Below, piece by piece: positions 53,779-61,843 of a stretch of 64,000 bases of DNA. Source of the stretch: Pleomorphovibrio marinus. GTDB taxonomy: Bacteria > Bacteroidota > Bacteroidia > Cytophagales > Cyclobacteriaceae. The notes under the pieces are model-generated. The model was not told the DNA's origin. It searched no databases and worked only from the letters and a program-made list of their open reading frames with translations. Position 1 is the stretch's first letter. The number at the start of each line of letters is the position of its first letter. The stretch spans positions 62,001 to 126,000 of the forward strand of contig NZ_QCXY01000002.1 of assembly GCF_003347495.1 (NCBI RefSeq), given 5' to 3'. Position numbers and translations under genes: made by a program.

Positions 53779-56058
53779 ATGTGGCAAAAGGTAGCGTTTA
53801 GTTTTCCGGTTCAGTTGATATTGCTCCACCTACGCAAGAACCTACTTATGGTGGCACTCTGGGCATTGCTTGTCGCCATTGTGCTTGGAGGTTTTGGTAA
53901 GGTTTTAGGCATTCCCTATTTGTTTTTGGATCCCGAATACTTGAACCAGGTGTCTTGGTTAGGTTTTTTCGTTATGGGAGTAGGATTAGCCATTTTTACA
54001 ATGGCTTTTCATATGACTACCTATATCATGGAGGGTAGCAGGTTCAAGTTTTTGGCGATTTTACAAAGGCCTTTCTTGCATTATTGCCTTAACAATGGGT
54101 TTTTCCCCATGATTTTTTATACCATATATATCATAGCATTTATCGTGTTTCAGTCCCAAAATGAACTGGACAGCAACTGGGAGATTTTTAAGTTTGTACT
54201 CGGCTTTGTGGGGGGGTCTTTCATTACTTACTTGCTTTTGTTTTTATATTTCCAGTCTACAAACAAAGATTTTTTCTTGCTTTTTGCAGATACTGTTGAT
54301 AAAAGGCTGAAAAAAACCAAAATACCCAGGGCAAATGTGATGAACCGATATAAGGAAGGTCAAAAGCATGAAGGAGAGGTGGGATGGTACCTGGGAACGG
54401 ATTTCCGTCTTAAAATGACCCGACCTGACTTGGCAAGGTTTGATAGAGGGAAGTTGCTTAGGGTGTTTGACCAAAATCATCTCAACCTATTCATCATTCA
54501 AACCGCCCTGATAATAGGAATGATAGGAATAGGCTTATTTAAGGAGGTCTCTTGGTTTCAGTTTCCGGCCGCTGTAAGCGCAGTTTTGTTAATGGCCATA
54601 ATCACCATGTTATTGGGTGCAGTGAGTTTTTGGCTCAGGGGTTGGACTACCACCTTCTTAATTGCATCGTTGATCCTTTTCAACTATTTTTCCAAAACCT
54701 CTTTTTTTAACCGTCCACATGCTGCATATGGCTTGGACTATGATACTGCACCGGCACCATACAACCTGGAAAGGATCTATCAGCTTCTTCATCCGGATAC
54801 CATAGAAAAAGACATGGGTAATACGTTGGAGATTCTGAACCATTGGAAAGAAAGGCAGCAGGAGGAGAAGCCAAAAATGGTAATCCTATCTACGAGCGGG
54901 GGAGGGCAAAGAGCAGCTCTTTGGACCTTGAGAGCCATGCAGGGGATGCAGAAAGCTACCCAAGGCCGATTTTTTGAGCGGTGCCAATTGATCACCGGGG
55001 CCTCGGGAGGAATGATTGGTGCTGCCTTTTTCCGGGAACTCTACCTACAGTCTTTAGAAGACCCCAATTTGGACCCTATGGACGAAAAATTTCTTCATCA
55101 AATAGCCTCCGATAATTTGAATCCCATCATTTTCACCTTGCTGGTCAACGACTTGTTTATCCGAAGCCAGTACTTTGAATATGGAGGAAGGAAATACCTT
55201 AAGGATAGGGGGGGAGCTTTTGAAAATCAACTGAACCGAAATATTAAGGGGGTTTTGGACAAACCCTTGCTTGAATATTGGCAACCTGAATTTGAAGGAA
55301 AAATACCCCTAATGCCAATCACTCCATTGGTGATTAATGACGCCAGAAAACTTTTTATTTCGCCGCATTCCATGAGCTATATGGGCATATCACTATCTAG
55401 GGCTGGAGGGGTTACGGAAAAAAGCCAAGCCATAGACTTCATTCGTTTCTTTGGACATCAGGATGCCCAAAACCTGCGATTTCTCAGCGCATTGCGAATG
55501 GGGGCATCTTTTCCTTTTATCACCCCTAATATCTCACTGCCCTCTGCACCCCCTATGGAAACCATGGATACCGGGTTGGCGGACAATTTTGGGATTCAGG
55601 ATGCCTTCAGGTTCATGCATGTTTTCAAAGAGTGGATAGCAGCAAATACCTCTGGAGTGGTTTTGGTAGCCATAAGGGACTCAGAAAAAATCACGGAAAT
55701 AGAGCATAAGGCACCTCCAACTCTTTTTCAAAAAATGATGATCCCCCTACAGAACATTTACCGGAACTGGGACCATGTACAAACCTTGAATAATGAAACT
55801 CTGTTCCATTATATGCACGAAAATCTTCCTTTTGCCTTACATAGGGTGGAGTTTGAATATACCACAAAAGAGATGGTAGGAAGGAGAGCGTTACTTGTAG
55901 AAGCCACAGAGGGAGGACTTCAACAGGAACTGGAAAAAGAACGGGCATCCTTGAACTGGAGGCTAACTGCCAGGGAAAAGAAAGCCATACTCGAAAACTT
56001 TGATAGCAGACAGAACCAAATGGCCCTTAGCGAATTTGTCGAATTGCTCTATCCTTAA
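53779..56058 (+). CDS. Membrane-anchored patatin-like phospholipase
   Basis: 759 aa. The first 330 residues hold several hydrophobic segments (LLMVALWALLVAIVLGGFG, GFFPMIFYTIYIIAFIVF, FVLGFVGGSFITYLLLFLYF, FIIQTALIIGMIGIGLF and others). The patatin domain follows: oxyanion loop STSGGGQRAALW (about 370), nucleophile GASGGMIGAAFF (Ser about 408) and the catalytic Asp in DTGLADNFGI (about 597), where DTG replaces the usual DGG/DGA. Patatins hydrolyse phospholipids or acyl lipids; fusion to a polytopic segment suggests action at the inner membrane. Convergent with the antiporter gene, 5 bp away. Confidence 0.87.
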   Translation: MWQKVAFSFPVQLILLHLRKNLLMVALWALLVAIVLGGFGKVLGIPYLFLDPEYLNQVSWLGFFVMGVGLAIFTMAFHMTTYIMEGSRFKFLAILQRPFLHYCLNNGFFPMIFYTIYIIAFIVFQSQNELDSNWEIFKFVLGFVGGSFITYLLLFLYFQSTNKDFFLLFADTVDKRLKKTKIPRANVMNRYKEGQKHEGEVGWYLGTDFRLKMTRPDLARFDRGKLLRVFDQNHLNLFIIQTALIIGMIGIGLFKEVSWFQFPAAVSAVLLMAIITMLLGAVSFWLRGWTTTFLIASLILFNYFSKTSFFNRPHAAYGLDYDTAPAPYNLERIYQLLHPDTIEKDMGNTLEILNHWKERQQEEKPKMVILSTSGGGQRAALWTLRAMQGMQKATQGRFFERCQLITGASGGMIGAAFFRELYLQSLEDPNLDPMDEKFLHQIASDNLNPIIFTLLVNDLFIRSQYFEYGGRKYLKDRGGAFENQLNRNIKGVLDKPLLEYWQPEFEGKIPLMPITPLVINDARKLFISPHSMSYMGISLSRAGGVTEKSQAIDFIRFFGHQDAQNLRFLSALRMGASFPFITPNISLPSAPPMETMDTGLADNFGIQDAFRFMHVFKEWIAANTSGVVLVAIRDSEKITEIEHKAPPTLFQKMMIPLQNIYRNWDHVQTLNNETLFHYMHENLPFALHRVEFEYTTKEMVGRRALLVEATEGGLQQELEKERASLNWRLTAREKKAILENFDSRQNQMALSEFVELLYP

Positions 56059-56063
56059 ATTTT

Positions 56064-58082
56064 TTAACTTACGGAAACCTCCTCCTCAAAGGCTTCCAGT
56101 GCATCTGACTTCCCTACAACGAAAACAATATCACCCAACTTGAGCTTGGTGTCCCCAGTGATTTCGGTTTTGGTTTCGCCTCCTCTTTTTATGGCTACTA
56201 TGTTTACTTTGGCATTTTCCCTTAGGTTGGTGTCTTTGATGGACTTACCGATATAAGAACCTGAATCCTTTTCTATTTTCAAACTTATGAAATTGATTTC
56301 CGGAACATCCAAAGTGACCCCACCTTCGCTGTTTCCTGAAAGCAAACGAAACATCTCATAATTTTTGGACCTTACTTCTTCGGTAAAGGACTGGACGTCC
56401 CGCTTCGGAACAAGGTATTTCCCCAGCACCCGGGTAAATATCTCTATGGATGTTTCAAATTCTTCAGGAATCACCTCGTCGGCTCCCAATTGCCGAATGG
56501 CCTCGATTTCGTTTACATATCGGGTCCTTACGATGAGAAATGCATTATGATTGTGATGACGAATCTCAATCACTATGCCTTTAGTGGCATCGTTATTGGA
56601 AATGGCGACTACTACGACTCTTGCCTTGTGGATATTCACATGTTCCAAAACCGACGGGTTTGCGGCATCCCCAAATACTATGGGCTCCCCATTGGCAGCC
56701 TCAGTACGTACAGTCTCTGGGTTCATTTCTATAATGGCATAGGGGATTTTTGCACTCTTTGCTGCCTTTGACAAGTTCTTTCCGTTCAATCCGTAGCCTA
56801 TGATTATCAAGTGATCACTAAGCTCATCCTTGTCAATTTCTCCCATGGGTACATCCACCTTATCCCCAAAGCGCTTTTTGATTTTAGAAGGTACCGGAAT
56901 GTTGAGCATCCTACAGGCCAGATCCTCCCTTTTCTTTAAGATAAAAGGCGTTATGGTCATAGTAAGAATGGAGATCGCCAAAAAATATTGATAGGTAATA
57001 TTATCCAATAACTCATAGCGTAAGCCCTCTTTGGCCAACAAAAGGGAAAATTCACCTACCTGGAACAAGGAAAGCCCTACAATAAAAGCTTCTTTAAAAC
57101 TGGATCCTATGGATTTGACCGCAATGGTGGTGATGGTGAATTTCACCACGAAAGTAAGAAGTACAAGCGCAATAATGGTAAAAAAGTGTTCAAAGAGAAA
57201 ACCCACATCAAACAGCATTCCTACTGAGACAAAAAAGAAGCTGAGGAAAATTTCCCGGAATGGGAGCACTTTTCCGGTAGCATGGTGACTGTATTCGGAT
57301 TCACTGATGATAAGGCCTGCCAAAAACGCGCCTAAACCCAAAGAAAGACCCAATAAAGAAGTGGCGTAGGCCACGGCAAAACAGGTTACGATAATGCTAA
57401 GTAAAAACAACTCCTCATTTCTGGTTTTTGCGATCCTGAATAGAAGTTGGGGGATGAGGTATTTTGCACTCAATATGGTAAACAGGATGACCAGGCCACC
57501 CTTTAGCGCTAGGTATACCAAAGAAAGCAAAATATTGTCGGATTCACCCGCCAACATAGGGGTAAAAAGTACAAAAGGAACGATAATGATGTCTTGGAAA
57601 ATGAGAATTGCCAAGGTGGTTCTTCCGGAAATAGTGTTCACTTGGCCTGTTTCCTGAAGGAGCTTTAGCACTATTGCAGTGCTACTAAGTGCAAAAAGGA
57701 AACCGAAAAATACCGCAATATTCCAATCGAAATTGAAAAAGGAAGTAAGTGCTGCAGTAGCTACAATAGTAAGGAAAACCTGAAGCGTCCCACCGATAAA
57801 TACAGCTTTTTTAATGGCCATAAGACTGCGAAGACTAAACTCCATTCCGATCACAAAGAGCAAAAGGATCACCCCAATTTCTGAAAGCACTTCCACGGCA
57901 ACACTGGCTCCCACCAATGATAGGCCATAAGGCCCTGCAATAGCACCCGTTAGAAGATATCCAATGATGGTGGGCAATTTGAGCCGCATAAATAGCAGGA
58001 TTACCAACATTGCCAGGCCAAAAATGACGACAATATCGGAAAGCAACGGTATTTCAGCGGCCGCAAGAATCAAATGGATCAT
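56064..58082 (-). CDS. CPA2-family cation:proton antiporter with TrkA domains (KefB/KefC-like)
   Basis: About 672 aa from ATG 58082 (MIHLILAAAEIPLL), preferred to ATG 58136 because the first helix then starts at once. Some 12 transmembrane segments include LPTIIGYLLTGAIAGPYGLS and GAFLAGLIISESEYSHHATG. A TrkA-N nucleotide-binding domain begins at DHLIIIGYGLNGKNLSKAAK (GxGxxG), and a TrkA-C domain is near the end (INFISLKIEKDSGSYIGKSI). It exchanges K+ or Na+ for protons across the inner membrane, gated by NAD(H) or a nucleotide ligand. There is no ancillary KefF-like gene nearby. Confidence 0.92.
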   Translation of the reverse strand: MIHLILAAAEIPLLSDIVVIFGLAMLVILLFMRLKLPTIIGYLLTGAIAGPYGLSLVGASVAVEVLSEIGVILLLFVIGMEFSLRSLMAIKKAVFIGGTLQVFLTIVATAALTSFFNFDWNIAVFFGFLFALSSTAIVLKLLQETGQVNTISGRTTLAILIFQDIIIVPFVLFTPMLAGESDNILLSLVYLALKGGLVILFTILSAKYLIPQLLFRIAKTRNEELFLLSIIVTCFAVAYATSLLGLSLGLGAFLAGLIISESEYSHHATGKVLPFREIFLSFFFVSVGMLFDVGFLFEHFFTIIALVLLTFVVKFTITTIAVKSIGSSFKEAFIVGLSLFQVGEFSLLLAKEGLRYELLDNITYQYFLAISILTMTITPFILKKREDLACRMLNIPVPSKIKKRFGDKVDVPMGEIDKDELSDHLIIIGYGLNGKNLSKAAKSAKIPYAIIEMNPETVRTEAANGEPIVFGDAANPSVLEHVNIHKARVVVVAISNNDATKGIVIEIRHHNHNAFLIVRTRYVNEIEAIRQLGADEVIPEEFETSIEIFTRVLGKYLVPKRDVQSFTEEVRSKNYEMFRLLSGNSEGGVTLDVPEINFISLKIEKDSGSYIGKSIKDTNLRENAKVNIVAIKRGGETKTEITGDTKLKLGDIVFVVGKSDALEAFEEEVSVS

Positions 58083-58185
58083 GTTTATGGCTAGTTTGAC
58101 TTGGGTTTTACCAGTAAAATTACAACAAGTTGGCAAAAAGCCTAAATTTTATTTGAAAGGGGTTAGCACTAAGCTAGGTGTTAGA

Positions 58186-58665
58186 TCAATAAGCTAGCCC
58201 TAAGCGCTTATAGATGAAATGCATCAACCAGGCCGGGCCAATAAGGAGAAATTGCAGATCTTGGAAAAAGGAGGGTTTCTTTCCCTCTATTTTGTGGCCA
58301 TAAAACTGGAACACCCAGGATACGAAAAATAGAAACAAGGAGAGGGCCCACAATGGGATTGGGCTTACGATGGTCAGTAAGTTAGCAACCAACAGACACA
58401 TTGAGGAAAACAAAAACATCCCCAAGGCTAAGGGAGGAGATAATGACATGTAATAGAAAAGCACTATGGCCAGTATCAACGTAGCCCAATTGGCGAAACT
58501 GCCCAGTAAGAATGATAGGTTCACAAGTGGTCCAGGAGGGATGCTATAAATCAGTCCAACTATGCTGAAAAATATCAAGGGTACACAAACCCAATGGATT
58601 GTTTTATTGGTGGCATTTTGATGACTACTGCCGTATTCCTGTAGTAATTGCTCAATCTTTCTCAT
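58186..58665 (-). CDS. DUF962/Mpo1-like membrane protein
   Basis: 159 aa with four hydrophobic segments. The signature start EQLLQEYGSSHQNATNKTIHWVC places His residues as in yeast Mpo1 (Y-x3-H...N...H-x2-G/C). Near the end FQFYGHKIEGKKPSF supplies the other conserved His and the LQFLLIGPAWLMHFIYKRL segment follows. Mpo1 is an iron-dependent dioxygenase of 2-hydroxy fatty acids; bacterial homologues are untested. It is about 50 bp upstream of the antiporter frame on the same strand, perhaps co-transcribed. Confidence 0.88.
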   Translation of the reverse strand: MRKIEQLLQEYGSSHQNATNKTIHWVCVPLIFFSIVGLIYSIPPGPLVNLSFLLGSFANWATLILAIVLFYYMSLSPPLALGMFLFSSMCLLVANLLTIVSPIPLWALSLFLFFVSWVFQFYGHKIEGKKPSFFQDLQFLLIGPAWLMHFIYKRLGLAY

Positions 58666-58887
58666 ATGGGAAAATCTCCATTACAAGATAATAAATTTCC
58701 CTGAAAATTTCATAAAGTGTAAAATCAGTGAGCGATGTAAGTTTTGGGGAGATTTCTGGCTGAGGGATGGATGTAGACGGTAGTGCATGATTTTTTTGAA
58801 CCATAAAAGGCATATCAGGGCATAGGAGAGGTTTTCCTTTCCTTATATGTCCTTATATATCTTATATGGTTTAATTTTTTTGCCCTA

Positions 58888-60192
58888 TTAATGAACCAGT
58901 ACTGCTTTTTCGGTTTTTGGTGACAACTTTGAAAATGATTTGGAGGGTGTTGCCCTTAAACTTCCCAACCCTATCAAGCCCAATGAAACAGGGAAAAGGG
59001 CGGAGGCATAGAAGATTAACTTATGGTAATTAGGGAGGGTGCCCCATTGTTGCCATTGCATTAACCCTTGGGTAAAGAGTAGGAGCTCAGAGAATACAAA
59101 TGCAGCCAAAAGCAGGGTCCATCCCCATCTGCTTTCCATGGAAGAGGGTAAAATTTTTCTCATCAATAAAATACCTCCCACACCGAAACTTATGGCTCCT
59201 AGCATGATAAGGTGGATAAATCCTATTACAAATCCCCTTACCTCATGTGAAGCCGCTGCAGCGTCGGGAAAAACCAATGTCAGTTGGATAAGAGCCTTCA
59301 AACCCAAAAATAGAAGTCCTGCATAAAGGATTTTTTCTTCATATACTATGGGGAGGCCGGAGAATGGGAATAGTTTTTTAAAAACAGGGTAAAGTATACT
59401 AATATAAGCCAAGAATTGCAGGCTTACCCCAATCGCATTTATGGACAATAACCCCGCTGTGGGAAGGTGCCAGGTGACCGTGAGGGCATATGTACATATC
59501 AAGGAAAGATGGAGTGATACCATCACCCAGGGGTTTACCTGAATACGCATGCTCCTTCCTTGAGCCAGATAAACCAGCATTCCCAATAAGGCATAGATAA
59601 ACCACCCATTAAACTGAAAATGCAAAAACCATTGTACACTCAAGGTATATAGTGGGTGCAATTTCCCTAAAATGGCACCAATGGGAGCAATAGCCCAAAG
59701 CCCCAAAGAGGATAGAAGCATCCACCATATACTAAACCGGATCAGGGTCTTATCCAACTTGCCTTTGCTTGACCCCAAGTCTTTTAGAAAATGATAGGCA
59801 AAGCCGTAACTGAATAGTAAATGAAGGGTGCTGAACGTGATGCTATATAATCCATAACCCTGAACGGGAAAGCTAGCCATCATCCCGAGCGTGGAAACAA
59901 TACTTCCTGTAAACAACACCTTGTAGGTTTTTGTCCGGGTCGGGTTCTTGACATATAAACTTACCAAACAACCTGTCACCAGCAAATAGCCCCATCCTAG
60001 TAATGCAATATGTGAATGGGCATGCAATAAATGGGTGTACTCAAAATATGGCAAATCACCAATGAAAAAATACCTCATGGCAAGCCCAAAAAGAGACGCC
60101 ATGAGAAAGAAAAACAATGCCCACCTCATCCATTTGCGGATCAGGCCTTCTGAAGACCACTGATAGGGTTGATTGAGGAGGGCAGTTTTCAT
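58888..60192 (-). CDS. Membrane heme protein resembling cbb3/NnrS-type oxidase subunit I
   Basis: 434 aa with about twelve transmembrane segments. Histidines sit at positions typical of heme-copper or NnrS-like proteins: HLLHAHSHIALLGWGYLL (about 53-70), LHFQFNGWFIYALLGML (about 190-206), TVTWHLPTAG and IGFIHLIMLGAISFG. It has no partner oxidase subunits. It lies downstream of ric and the Rrf2 regulator on the same strand, so a role in nitric oxide handling or tolerance is likely; this is inference from context. The ATG (MKTALLNQ) is immediately after repeat copy D, so its leader is made of repeat sequence. Confidence 0.6.
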   Translation of the reverse strand: MKTALLNQPYQWSSEGLIRKWMRWALFFFLMASLFGLAMRYFFIGDLPYFEYTHLLHAHSHIALLGWGYLLVTGCLVSLYVKNPTRTKTYKVLFTGSIVSTLGMMASFPVQGYGLYSITFSTLHLLFSYGFAYHFLKDLGSSKGKLDKTLIRFSIWWMLLSSLGLWAIAPIGAILGKLHPLYTLSVQWFLHFQFNGWFIYALLGMLVYLAQGRSMRIQVNPWVMVSLHLSLICTYALTVTWHLPTAGLLSINAIGVSLQFLAYISILYPVFKKLFPFSGLPIVYEEKILYAGLLFLGLKALIQLTLVFPDAAAASHEVRGFVIGFIHLIMLGAISFGVGGILLMRKILPSSMESRWGWTLLLAAFVFSELLLFTQGLMQWQQWGTLPNYHKLIFYASALFPVSLGLIGLGSLRATPSKSFSKLSPKTEKAVLVH

Positions 60193-60306
60193 CTGATGAT
60201 AATTTGATTTTTAAAGGCCATATAGCCTGCCCCAAACTCGCTTCGGGGGAATCTCGCAATTTATAATCATCCCTGTGTGTGAGGATCTCGTCCTGCTCGA
60301 TTTCAT
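60193..60306 (-). repeat. Dispersed palindromic repeat, copy D
   Basis: On the minus strand it begins ATGAAATCGAGCAGGACG, contains GGGATGATTATAAATTGCG and CCCCCGAAGCGAGTTTGGGG, and ends at the ATG of the heme membrane protein gene. It fills the whole gap between ric and that gene. Confidence 0.9.
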
Positions 60307-60307
60307 T

Positions 60308-61030
60308 TTATTGCTCGTTCAGTTTTTGGAACAATTCCTTTGTCTTTGGAAACAAAATGTTGTTTTCCAGATGGATATGAGTGTGAAGGTCTTCCTCAAA
60401 CTCCTTGAGCATGGCAAAGGCAACCCTATAGGTTTGGCAGCCATCCTTTGGGGGTTCGTATCCATTCGACAGCTCCGAAATTTTCCTAAACCGCTCTCCC
60501 TCAGTGTCGTGCTCGTGTTCCATCATGGCGATGGGGTTGTCAATATGCCCAAAGTGAGGCTGAGAGAGATTATAGCTGTTCTTGTCGGCCTCTTCCATCG
60601 CTTTTACATAGGGAAACAGAACAAGTTCCTCTTTTTTCATGTGCATCGTAAGGGCATCTGAAGCCGCAAAAAACTCCTCTTTGATGGCGTGTAATTCAGG
60701 GTGCCTTTCCCCATGGACCATGGATAGTTTAGTGAGGTAAGCCTTTAAAGGTGGGATACTGTTTTCCACGTACTGATGGTGTTGTGTGAGGATGTGGTCT
60801 ATCAGTTGGCTTAACCCAAAGTTCCTGTAATCCGTGGATCCATTGTTTTCCTGGGATAGTTCTAGGTCATCTAAAAGACTTTCTAAGGAAACCCCATTTT
60901 TTTCACATGCTTCGGTGACACTTATGCCACCTTTGCAACAAAAGTCGATACCGTATTTGGTGAAGACTTGGGCAGTTCGGAAGTTGGCGGCCACTATGCC
61001 TCCTACTTTTTTTTCAGCGAGAGCGTTCAT
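60308..61030 (-). CDS. ric: Iron-sulfur cluster repair di-iron protein (RIC/ScdA/YtfE)
   Basis: 240 aa. The N-terminal ScdA_N domain has GIDFCCKGGISV (two adjacent Cys, about residue 30-31). The hemerythrin-like domain (about 80-235) holds His/Glu ligands in HILTQHHQYVE, MHMKKEELVLFPYV, MEHEHDTEGERF and HTHIHLENNILFP. RIC proteins repair Fe-S clusters damaged by nitric oxide or peroxide in the cytoplasm. It is 29 bp downstream of an NsrR-like regulator and upstream of an oxidase-like membrane protein, which fits an NO-response unit. Confidence 0.94.
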   Translation of the reverse strand: MNALAEKKVGGIVAANFRTAQVFTKYGIDFCCKGGISVTEACEKNGVSLESLLDDLELSQENNGSTDYRNFGLSQLIDHILTQHHQYVENSIPPLKAYLTKLSMVHGERHPELHAIKEEFFAASDALTMHMKKEELVLFPYVKAMEEADKNSYNLSQPHFGHIDNPIAMMEHEHDTEGERFRKISELSNGYEPPKDGCQTYRVAFAMLKEFEEDLHTHIHLENNILFPKTKELFQKLNEQ

Positions 61031-61059
61031 AATTCAATTAATTAGCGTTTAATATTCTT

Positions 61060-61506
61060 TTATCTTTTATTAGTTCCTGTTTTTAAGAAACTCAGTCCCG
61101 TAATCACCCTGTCGGACACATCTTCTAAGTGGGTGGTCTGGAGCATCCCAGTGAGGTGGTCCCTCACTGCCTTGAACTTGTAGTGCACCGCACAGGGGTG
61201 ATCTTCTGTGCATTTTTCCAGGCCCAGAGCACATCCTATGAAGAGTTGATCACCATCTATACTTGCAACAATTTCGGCAAGAAATATCTCAGCAGTAGGC
61301 CGCTTGATGCAGAATCCTCCATGAGGCCCTTTGGTGGAACTCACCAAGCCGTCCTTTACCAAGTTTTGGAGAATTTTAGCCGTAAAGGCTTGTGGAGAAT
61401 TTATGGCCTCCGCAATCTCCTTTAAGCCGGTTTTCTCTCCTGCAACTGACCGGGTAGCCATGTAAATCATGGCATTTATTGCATATTTACAAGTCTTTGA
61501 TAACAT
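61060..61506 (-). CDS. Rrf2-family regulator with Fe-S cysteines (NsrR-like)
   Basis: 148 aa. The winged helix has YAINAMIYMATR and SPQAFTAKILQNLVKDGLVS followed by the wing KGPHGGFCI. Three cysteines at 92, 99 and 105 (C-x6-C-x5-C) match the cluster ligands of NsrR and IscR closely. Next to ric, an NO-sensing repressor role is likely. A palindrome AAGGATA-N4-TATCCTT at 61548-61565 lies in the -33 region of its own promoter and is the best operator candidate; autoregulation of the operon follows from that. Confidence 0.9.
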   Translation of the reverse strand: MLSKTCKYAINAMIYMATRSVAGEKTGLKEIAEAINSPQAFTAKILQNLVKDGLVSSTKGPHGGFCIKRPTAEIFLAEIVASIDGDQLFIGCALGLEKCTEDHPCAVHYKFKAVRDHLTGMLQTTHLEDVSDRVITGLSFLKTGTNKR

Positions 61507-61526
61507 GCCTCTTTGTTTGAGTTAGG

Positions 61527-61534
61527 CAAATGTA
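61527..61534 (-). promoter_or_regulatory. -7 promoter element of the rrf2-ric unit
   Basis: TACATTTG on the minus strand fits TAnnTTTG. Transcription would start near 61520, about 14 nt before the ATG. The -33 region coincides with the palindrome listed next. Confidence 0.55.
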
Positions 61535-61547
61535 GGAAAAAATAAAT

Positions 61548-61565
61548 AAGGATAAAAATATCCTT
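61548..61565. promoter_or_regulatory. Candidate Rrf2/NsrR operator palindrome
   Basis: AAGGATA-AAAA-TATCCTT is a perfect 7-bp inverted repeat with a 4-bp spacer. It lies 14-31 bp upstream of the -7 element and covers the -33 position, where a bound repressor would block RNA polymerase. Confidence 0.55.
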
Positions 61566-61621
61566 TAATATTTTATGAAAATTATCTTTTTTATTTCTTA
61601 CAACAAATCTTAAATTACTAT

Positions 61622-61776
61622 CTGAAATCGAGCCTGTCCTGACGGCAGTCAGGGCATGTCGAGCACGTCACACACCGGGATAATTATCGTAGCGAGATTC
61701 CCCCGAAGCGAGTCCCCCTAAACAAGTTCGGGGCAGGCAGGGGCAAGTTATGACCGCTGAAAAAAAATATAAATAC
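61622..61776 (+). repeat. Dispersed palindromic repeat, copy E
   Basis: Begins CTGAAATCGAGCCTGTCC, contains CCTGAC-GGCA-GTCAGG, the GTCGAGCACGTCA element, CCCCCGAAGCGAG and a second AACAAGTTCGGGG segment, and ends AAAAATATAAATAC before ATGC at 61777. It points away from copy D and toward the carboxypeptidase gene 68 bp on. Confidence 0.9.
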
Positions 61777-61843
61777 ATGCAAAGGTATTGCCTACCCCCC
61801 AGTAAAAATAAAATAGTGTCTTACTGAAAACTCAAATAAACCC

